DNA of 64,000 nt from Microbacterium sp. Leaf151 (GTDB lineage Bacteria; Actinomycetota; Actinomycetes; Actinomycetales; Microbacteriaceae), in the NCBI RefSeq assembly GCF_001424225.1, contig NZ_LMOR01000004.1, positions 1,149,160-1,213,159 of the forward strand. The letters are read 5' to 3'. How positions within the stretch are numbered: position 1 is the first letter of the stretch; every line of letters begins with the position of its first letter. A program made the translations under genes and the position numbers. Shown one piece after another: positions 53,261-60,317 of this stretch. The notes under the pieces were generated by a model, which did no database searches, was not told the DNA's origin, and saw only the letters and a program-made list of their open reading frames with translations.

Positions 53261-56200
53261 ATGCACCTGCCTTTCGCGGCGCGTTCGACGACGCCCCCCG
53301 CCCCCCTCGAAACCCCGCCCACCCGCGCGCGGCGGCGCCGGCTGACGGCGGTCGCTGTGAGCACCACCGCCGCAGCGGCCCTGTGCGCGAGCCTGCTCGC
53401 ACCCGGTGTCGCCACCGCCGCAGGACCCGACGACGCACTCATCGCCGACTTCACGTTCGACAGCGGCACGACCAGCTTCACCGGCGCGGGCGCCACCGCC
53501 ACCACGCAGGGCACGGCTCGACTGGTGCCCGGCGTCAGCGGCAACGCCGCCCAGCTCGGCAGCGGCTTCTGGCTCAACGTCACCAAGACCGGCGGCGCTC
53601 CGTTGCTCGCAGGGCTCAACGACGTCACGTTCTCGTACGACAGCAAGCCCGCCTCCACCGGGAACACCGGCTGGTCCGTCTTCGCAGCCCGCAGCGCCGC
53701 GACCCAGGCGTACGCCCAGGAGCACTATCTCGGCTTCCTCGACCGCACCACCGGCATCACCGTCGAGCGCTACGACAACGCCGGCAGCCGGAACACCGCG
53801 GGCAACCTCGTCGCCACCCAGACGAACGCGGAGTGGAAGCACGTCGACCTCGTCCTCTCGGGCGGCACCGCGCGCCTGTTCGTCGACAAGAAGCTCGTGT
53901 CGACCAACACCACGGGCACCGCTCTCGCGCAGATCCTCGGCGCCTCGGGCGGCGTCCTGCAGGTGGGCAAGGCCAACTGGGGCGGCGGCGAGTACTTCTC
54001 GGGACTCCTCGATAACCTACGCGTCTACAACCGCGCCCTCACCCCGTCCGAGCTCGGCGTCGCGACGGTCGCCGCTGACCCGGCCGCGGCCCTCAGCATC
54101 CCCGCCCGCATCTCGGGCGACCTCCCCTCGTCCGTGCTCGGCAACGCCGTGACGTGGTCGGCATCCGGTGCCGGCGCCTCGCTCGTCTCCGCTGACGGCA
54201 AGGTCACCCGCCCGGCCGCAGGTCCCGTCGCCGTCGAGCTGACCGCGACGATCGCCGGCGTCACCACGCCCGTCACCGCCTCGGCGCAGATCCTCGACGC
54301 CGGCGGAGACGTCGCCACCTATGTCAAAACGGTCACGACGACCAACGGCGTGAAGGACGACCCCCTCGCCTACAACGACGACCGCCGCGCCGACGCGCTG
54401 TTCGTCTCGGCCCGCCCGTCGGGCGCTTCGGCCTGGGAGCCGCTGAACCGCTCGCAGGCCATCCTGTACGCGACGTGGAACGGCTCTCAGAACGCGAACC
54501 CGAACGCCCAGGTCGGCTCGCCCACCCTCATCCGCTTCGCCGACGGCTCCCTCGGCGCGGTGGCGGCGCAGAACAACGCCACCGATTCGGTGTACGTGTG
54601 GGACGCCCCCGACGGAGCGACCTTCCGCAACCAGCGCACCGTCAAGATCGCCTCCGACGGGTCGATCGTGAAGAACCCTCGCATCGAGTTCGACGCCGCC
54701 AGCCAGAAGTACACGGCGTACTGGACCGACGAGCTCACCGGTGAGGGCCGCGTGGCCCGACTCGACGCCCTCACCGCCGGCAGCACCCCGACCGCGGCTA
54801 CCAAGGCCGACGTGCGCGCGCTCGGCGTGGTCGGCGCGGGTCTGCCCGGCTTCACCGCGCAGGCGCAGGCGAGCTCGTTCGCCCTCTCGAAGGCCGAGTT
54901 CGACGTCTTCTACAAGAACTACGTCGACCTGCAGAACACCGGCGTCCGGGCCCCCGCCGACGTGCAGGTCGAGAACGGCAAGAAGGTGGATGCCGCAGCC
55001 CTCCCCGGAACCGTCACGCTCGACTACAACGACGGCTCCAGCAAGAACCTCCCGGTGACCTGGGACGCCGAAGATCTGGCATCCATCGATTCGCGGACCC
55101 CTGGCACGTACGAGGTGACCGGCGTGGTGCAGCAGACGGCCGAGGAGATGGTCAACGACGCGCGGGCCGATCCGCACCTCTTCTTCAACGAGGACGACGG
55201 CTACTGGTACCTCACGGGCTCGCACTACTCGATCCCCTCGAACGCGTCGAACGACCAGCTGATCGACGCCAACGCCTACCGCAAGATCGGCCTGAAGCGC
55301 GCGACCACCATCGCGGGCCTCAAGGACGCCCCCGAGCAGATCGTCATCGACCCCGACGCCGGCACCCCCGGCAAGCAGGCCCAGTACCCCAACACCTTCT
55401 ACGGCTGGGGCGGATACATCTGGGCACAGGAGTTCCACAAGATCAACGGGCAGTGGTGGATCGTCGCCGGCATGAACCGCGGCTACGCGCCCACCAACGG
55501 CTGGTGCGACAACACCGTCCTGATCCCCTACACCGGCACCGAGGAGTCGCTGCGCAACGGCGGTCTGGTGAACCAGGCGAACTGGGGAGAACCCACCATC
55601 CTCGAAGGGGCTGCGTTCGACGTCTCATATCTGGAGCGCGAGGAGAACGGCGTGACACAGGGTTACTGGGTCATGCCGAACAGTGCGAAGCTGCTCATCG
55701 GCAAGGCCAAGATGGGCCCGAAGGGCACCGTTCCGCTCATCGACAGCGGACTCAGCGAGGTCTACGCGATCAGCCAGCCCTGGGAGTACGGCAAGCAGGC
55801 GCCGACGCCGTCCGACACCACGGAGGGCGGCGACCAGGGCATCGTCGAGGCGCCCTACATGGTCGAGCACGGCGACTACATCTACCTCACCTACTCGGGC
55901 GGCACGGTCGACAAGTACTACGACATCGGCATGCTGCGCGCCGCCAAGTCGGCCGACCTGAAGAACCCCGCGAGCTGGACTCTCGTGCCCTCCCCCGTGC
56001 TCACCACCAACGACACCTTCACCGGCCGCATCGGCGGCGCGGGTCAGGGCGGCACCGGGCACAACTCGTTCGCGACCGACCCGGCCGGCAACCTGGTGTT
56101 GGCTTACCACGCGCGCCCGTACCCCGAGCCGCACACCGGCGGTGCCGCGGGCGGTCTGTTCGACCCCGACCGCAACAGCTGGTTCAAGGCGGTGAACGTC

Positions 56201-56569
56201 CGCGCCAACGGCATGCTCGACCTGTCGCTGACGGCACAGCAGGAGGTCGCCCCGGCCAACCGCACCGTCACCGCGCGGGTGGTCGTGGCCGCGGCCCCGG
56301 CCGGCGTGCAGGCGAGCGTCGCGACGCGCTGCGTCGCGGGCAAGGTGACCCTCGTCACGACGGTCACCAACACCGGCACGGCTGTCAGATCCGGAACGAT
56401 CGCCAGTGCGTACGGCTCGACCGCCTTCGCCGATCTGGGCGCGGGCAAGTCCGTGTCCAAGACGCAGTCCACCCGCAGCGCGTCCATCGACGCGGGCACC
56501 GTCACGGTGACCGTGCAGAACGCCTCCACCCCGGTGACCGCGGACTACCGCGCCACCAGCTGCCGATGA
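53261..56569 (+). CDS. Secreted multidomain GH43 enzyme with a degenerate upstream propeller-like region
   Basis: This 1102-residue secreted protein has a long signal peptide (about 1-53, ending ATAAG), a LamG-like domain (~58-265) and an Ig-like domain (~270-345). A propeller-like region lacking recognisable catalytic acids follows (~350-560: ADALFVSARPSG, SPTLIRFADGSLG, VYVWDAPDG). A bacterial Ig-like linker (~570-630) leads to the GH43 propeller (~632-1000) with D637 (RADPHLFF) and E863 (IVEAPYMV), plus GTGHNSFATD. The RC...C module ends the protein (TRCVAGKV; ATSCR end). ATG 53261 has GGAG six bases upstream. It is coupled to the next GH43 gene 35 bp downstream. Confidence 0.86.
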   Translation: MHLPFAARSTTPPAPLETPPTRARRRRLTAVAVSTTAAAALCASLLAPGVATAAGPDDALIADFTFDSGTTSFTGAGATATTQGTARLVPGVSGNAAQLGSGFWLNVTKTGGAPLLAGLNDVTFSYDSKPASTGNTGWSVFAARSAATQAYAQEHYLGFLDRTTGITVERYDNAGSRNTAGNLVATQTNAEWKHVDLVLSGGTARLFVDKKLVSTNTTGTALAQILGASGGVLQVGKANWGGGEYFSGLLDNLRVYNRALTPSELGVATVAADPAAALSIPARISGDLPSSVLGNAVTWSASGAGASLVSADGKVTRPAAGPVAVELTATIAGVTTPVTASAQILDAGGDVATYVKTVTTTNGVKDDPLAYNDDRRADALFVSARPSGASAWEPLNRSQAILYATWNGSQNANPNAQVGSPTLIRFADGSLGAVAAQNNATDSVYVWDAPDGATFRNQRTVKIASDGSIVKNPRIEFDAASQKYTAYWTDELTGEGRVARLDALTAGSTPTAATKADVRALGVVGAGLPGFTAQAQASSFALSKAEFDVFYKNYVDLQNTGVRAPADVQVENGKKVDAAALPGTVTLDYNDGSSKNLPVTWDAEDLASIDSRTPGTYEVTGVVQQTAEEMVNDARADPHLFFNEDDGYWYLTGSHYSIPSNASNDQLIDANAYRKIGLKRATTIAGLKDAPEQIVIDPDAGTPGKQAQYPNTFYGWGGYIWAQEFHKINGQWWIVAGMNRGYAPTNGWCDNTVLIPYTGTEESLRNGGLVNQANWGEPTILEGAAFDVSYLEREENGVTQGYWVMPNSAKLLIGKAKMGPKGTVPLIDSGLSEVYAISQPWEYGKQAPTPSDTTEGGDQGIVEAPYMVEHGDYIYLTYSGGTVDKYYDIGMLRAAKSADLKNPASWTLVPSPVLTTNDTFTGRIGGAGQGGTGHNSFATDPAGNLVLAYHARPYPEPHTGGAAGGLFDPDRNSWFKAVNVRANGMLDLSLTAQQEVAPANRTVTARVVVAAAPAGVQASVATRCVAGKVTLVTTVTNTGTAVRSGTIASAYGSTAFADLGAGKSVSKTQSTRSASIDAGTVTVTVQNASTPVTADYRATSCR

Positions 56570-56604
56570 CCGACCGACTCGACTCGACGAAGAGGAGAAA
56601 CACC

Positions 56605-59600
56605 GTGACCCGAAAGACCAGCGCGCCCGCCCGAGGCGCATTCCGCAGACGCTGTGCGGGGGTGATCTCCAGCGCCCTCGGATTCGCCCTCGTCGTGAGC
56701 GGCGTCGGAGTCTCCGGCGCGGCGAGCGCCGCCGAGCCCGCATCACTGGTGGCGTCGTACGACTTCTCGGAGACGAGCGGCACCGTGGTGCGCGACACCT
56801 CGGGGGCCGGCCGCGACGCGGCCGTCGTCGGAGGCACGGCCTGGCGCGGCGGATCGCTGCAGCTCACCGGGTCGAACCACGTGAAGCTGCCCGACAACCT
56901 GCTCACCGGTCAGAGCGCCGCGACGATCATCATCGAGACCAACCCCGTCGCCCTGTCGGGCGCGAAGTTCCTGTGGAACATCGGCGGATCGGGCGATAAC
57001 GCGACGGGACAGTTCTTCATCCAGCCCGTCGCCCCGCGCCTGGCCATCAGCCCGACGAACTGGCGGAACGAGCAGAGCGTCACCTCGACGACCCGGCTCG
57101 CCGAGAACCGCTGGCAGTCGGTGGCGGCGACCATCGCGAAGAACGCCGGGGGGACCACCTCGACGCTCACTCTCTACATCGACGGTGCCCTCGTCGCGCA
57201 GAAGACCGACTCGACGACGGCGCTCAGCGACCTCACCACGCACACCATGAACTACATCGGGCGCAGTGCCTACGGCGGCGACTCGCTCTACCAGGGCGGT
57301 GTCTCGTCGTTCCGCGTCTACAACGCGGCCCTGTCGGCCGGTGACATCGCCGCGGCGTCGGCGACGGATGCCACGGCCACGGCATCCGAGGTCGTCGCCG
57401 GAATCGACCTGGCCGGCGCCAACGCCCAGAGCCTGTCGGCCGTCGAAACCGACCTCGTGCTGCCGACGACCGGCGGCGTGACCTGGACCTCGTCGCCGTC
57501 GGGCATCGTCGCCGCCGACGGCAAGGTCACCCGGCCGTCCTCGTCGACCGCGGTCACCCTCACGGCCACGGCCACCGTGCGCGGCAAGACCGCCACGCGC
57601 ACCTTCGACGTCACCGTGCTGCCCGCCCCGAGTGCCGCCGCCCAGGCTGCCAAGGCCGCCGCAGCACTCGTGCTGCCGTCGGTGCTCGAGAAGGGCTACG
57701 TGCTCCCGACGACCGCGCAGGGACTGCCCGTGGTGTGGTCGCACGTCTCGGGAGCGGGCTCCGTCGCCAACGGCAGCATCGCCACCGCCCCCGCCACCGG
57801 TCTCGCCGCCGCAACCCTCAAGGCCGTCGTCGGCTCGGGCGCCGATGCGGCGACCACCGAGATCCCGGTGCGCATCGCCGAGACCGGCGCGTCGCGGTTG
57901 GCGACGTACACGACGTCGAAGAACACCCGCGGCGGAGACGACCCCGAGGTCACGCGTAGCGCCCACCTCGCGCTCAGCAGCGACGGCACCGCGTACACGC
58001 CGCTCAACAGCGGCGCGGGTGTGGTGTTCCCCCAGGTCACCGGCATGACCGAGCAGACCAACGGCACCACCCGCTACCTCGGCTCGCCGTACATGTTCCG
58101 CCTCGAGGGCGACCAGGGCTACGGGCTCATCGCCCGGCGCACCGACGCCTCGGGCGCGGCCGACACCGCCGGCGCGCTCGTGTTCACCTCCCCCGACCTG
58201 GTCACCTGGACCGAGCGCAGCTTCCTGCCCCTCCCCGGGCAGGGCGCGACCGGAGCCGTGTCAGCCGAGTGGGACGCCCGCGTCAGCGCCTACCGCGTGG
58301 TGTGGACGAGCCCCGCGGGCTCCGCCCTGACCGGCACGACCACCGCGTTCCAGACGGTCACCGCGCAGGGCGCCGGGCAGCAGCCCGGTGGTCGCACGGC
58401 GAGCATCGGCGTCCCCTACGCCGAGACCGCGAGCGTCATCCCCGTCACCGCGGCCGAAGCACGGTCGGCATCCGATCAGCTCGGACGCGTGAGCAACACC
58501 GGCGTGCAGGCACCGAAACCGGTCAACCTGACCGCCGGCGACGCGCTGACCCTGCCCGAGAAGGTCACCGCCGACTACTCCGACGGCGGCACGCACGACT
58601 TCCGCGTCGCGTGGGACACCTCGAAGGTCGACGCCATGACGCCGGGTACGTACACGGCCACGGGAACGCTGCAGCGCACCGACACGAACTTCCCGCTCGT
58701 GGCCAACCGCGCCGACCCGCACGTGCTGCGCTACACGCTGCCCGACGGCAAGAAGACGTGGCTCTACATCGCGACCGACGACGCAGGTCAAGACGAGTTC
58801 TTCATCCGCCAGGCCGACACGATCGCGGGGCTCTCGAGCGCGGCCGACAACCGCATCCTCGGTTTCGGTCTCTCGGGCAACAGCGTCAACGCCCAGCTGT
58901 GGGCGCCCGAGCTGCACGTCGTCGACGGCGATCTGTACATCCTGTTCGCGGCCAACGCCGAGAGCAGCAACTGGTGGGCCGGCGTGCAGTCGTACACGAT
59001 GCGGCTGAAGCCCGGCGGCAGCCCGCTCGTGCGCGCCGACTGGGAGGCACCGCAGCGCGTCGTCGACCAGGCCGGTCAGCCGCTCACCACGTACGGCCAG
59101 GGCATCACCCTCGATATGACCCACTTCGAGGACAACGGCATCGACTACGTCGTGTGGTCGGAGCGGGTGGTCGCGCCCTCGACGGGTCCGGCCGTTCTGA
59201 AGATCGCGAAGGTCACACCCAAGGCATCCGGTTCGTGGCAGCTGGCGAGCCCGCGTTCGACGGTCGCCTTCCCCGACCGGGGCTGGTCGAACAACACCAC
59301 TCCGGTGGTGGAGGGACCGTTCGTCATCCAGCGCGACGGCAAGGTCATGGTCACCTTCTCGGGGTCTGGCGTCGACTGGACCTACGCGGTGGGCCTGCTC
59401 ACCGCCGAGTCGGGAGCCGACCTGCTCGACCCCGCCGTCTGGAACGTGCGCAACAGCTCCATCTGGAGCTACGAGGGTGCGTTCTCGAACAACTGGGGTC
59501 CGGGGCACAACTCGTACACCTACGACGACGACGGCAACCTGCTCAACGTCTTCCACGCGAAGGCGACGCAGAACGGCAGCCGCGACTCCGGCATCCGGAT

Positions 59601-60000
59601 GGTCTACTTCCGCCAGGACGACAGCCCCATCCTCGATATGACGGATGCCGAGTGGCTCGCCGCCGGCAACCGCACGGTGACCGCGACCATCACGGTCACC
59701 AGCCCCGTCAAGCCGTCGGTGCAGATGGTGACCGGCAGCCGGTGCGTCGCGGGCAAGGCCACCCTGTTCGCGACGCTGACCAACACGGGGACGGCCACCG
59801 CTGACGCCCGCGTGACGTCGCCGTTCGGCGCCACCGAGGCGAACGGCATCCCCGCGGGGAAGTCGAAGTCGGTCACCTTCACCACCCGGTCGACGAACCT
59901 CGCCGCCGGTTCCCTCACGGCGACGGTGTCGACCGAGGTGAACGGAACGCGGGTGCAGGACACGGTGACGGCCGACTACGCCGCACGCGCCTGCGGCTGA
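56605..60000 (+). CDS. Secreted multidomain GH43 enzyme, paralogue with the same double-propeller layout
   Basis: This 1131-residue secreted protein starts at GTG 56605 with AGAGGAG seven bases before it (an ATG at 56566 overlapping the upstream stop is the alternative). Order: signal peptide (to about 41), LamG-like (~45-250), Ig-like domains (~255-415) and a degenerate propeller-like region (~420-610: SAHLALSSDGTAY, SPYMFRLEGDQGYG, LVFTSPDLVTWTE). An Ig-like linker (~625-695) leads to the GH43 propeller (~700-1035) with D704 (NRADPHVL), WAPELHVV, E903 (VVEGPFVI) and GPGHNSYTY. The terminal RC...C module follows (SRCVAGKA; AARACG end). The layout matches its upstream neighbour, so the two arose by duplication and diverged. 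They are followed by a strong hairpin terminator. Confidence 0.86.
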   Translation: MTRKTSAPARGAFRRRCAGVISSALGFALVVSGVGVSGAASAAEPASLVASYDFSETSGTVVRDTSGAGRDAAVVGGTAWRGGSLQLTGSNHVKLPDNLLTGQSAATIIIETNPVALSGAKFLWNIGGSGDNATGQFFIQPVAPRLAISPTNWRNEQSVTSTTRLAENRWQSVAATIAKNAGGTTSTLTLYIDGALVAQKTDSTTALSDLTTHTMNYIGRSAYGGDSLYQGGVSSFRVYNAALSAGDIAAASATDATATASEVVAGIDLAGANAQSLSAVETDLVLPTTGGVTWTSSPSGIVAADGKVTRPSSSTAVTLTATATVRGKTATRTFDVTVLPAPSAAAQAAKAAAALVLPSVLEKGYVLPTTAQGLPVVWSHVSGAGSVANGSIATAPATGLAAATLKAVVGSGADAATTEIPVRIAETGASRLATYTTSKNTRGGDDPEVTRSAHLALSSDGTAYTPLNSGAGVVFPQVTGMTEQTNGTTRYLGSPYMFRLEGDQGYGLIARRTDASGAADTAGALVFTSPDLVTWTERSFLPLPGQGATGAVSAEWDARVSAYRVVWTSPAGSALTGTTTAFQTVTAQGAGQQPGGRTASIGVPYAETASVIPVTAAEARSASDQLGRVSNTGVQAPKPVNLTAGDALTLPEKVTADYSDGGTHDFRVAWDTSKVDAMTPGTYTATGTLQRTDTNFPLVANRADPHVLRYTLPDGKKTWLYIATDDAGQDEFFIRQADTIAGLSSAADNRILGFGLSGNSVNAQLWAPELHVVDGDLYILFAANAESSNWWAGVQSYTMRLKPGGSPLVRADWEAPQRVVDQAGQPLTTYGQGITLDMTHFEDNGIDYVVWSERVVAPSTGPAVLKIAKVTPKASGSWQLASPRSTVAFPDRGWSNNTTPVVEGPFVIQRDGKVMVTFSGSGVDWTYAVGLLTAESGADLLDPAVWNVRNSSIWSYEGAFSNNWGPGHNSYTYDDDGNLLNVFHAKATQNGSRDSGIRMVYFRQDDSPILDMTDAEWLAAGNRTVTATITVTSPVKPSVQMVTGSRCVAGKATLFATLTNTGTATADARVTSPFGATEANGIPAGKSKSVTFTTRSTNLAAGSLTATVSTEVNGTRVQDTVTADYAARACG

Positions 60001-60017
60001 GACCCGTTCGACACGAG

Positions 60018-60046
60018 GGTGCGTCCGGCCGTGGGCCGGGCGCACC
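60018..60046 (+). terminator. Hairpin terminator after the GH43 pair
   Basis: GGTGCGTCCGGCC (60018-60030) pairs with GGCCGGGCGCACC (60034-60046) through 13 base pairs, one a U-G, with a three-base loop and TT following. It lies 18 bp past the stop. Confidence 0.8.
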
Positions 60047-60138
60047 TTCGTCGTTCGTGCCGGTGTCCGGCATGGGGTGCCGATTGCGTCCGCGCACTGC
60101 GTTCCCGGCGCATCGGGGCCATCCCGCCCATCTGGCGC

Positions 60139-60193
60139 TTGACACCCCCGCACGTCGGTCTTACTTTGAGATGACCGGGTGTTTCCGGTAACA
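60139..60193 (+). promoter_or_regulatory. Promoter and LacI-type operator of the last GH43 gene
   Basis: TTGACA (60139-60144) and TACTTT (60162-60167) are separated by 17 bp. TGTTTCCGGTAACA (60180-60193) follows at about +7, with TGTT/AACA ends like the TGTTAG-CTAACA site at 39341. The untranslated leader is about 140 bases and contains no other element I recognise. Confidence 0.75.
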
Positions 60194-60317
60194 ACACAGC
60201 CCCTCGACCGCCCCGCGGTCACCCGAAGACCGCGATGACGCGTGTCCCGGCGCCCCCGACGTCGCCGTCCGGGCCCGGATGCGCATCGCGTCGCCCGAAG
60301 AGCAAGGACGCCCGCAC

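Noticed and set aside
56566..56604. ATG at 56566 (ATGA overlap) as the start of the second GH43 of the pair
   Set aside because: Possible, but the GTG at 56605 has AGAGGAG at ideal spacing and gives a more typical signal peptide, so I kept the GTG and noted the alternative.
60194..60317. Riboswitch or attenuator in the leader of the last GH43 gene
   Set aside because: The leader has no recognisable conserved aptamer, strong terminator-antiterminator pair or upstream reading frame.
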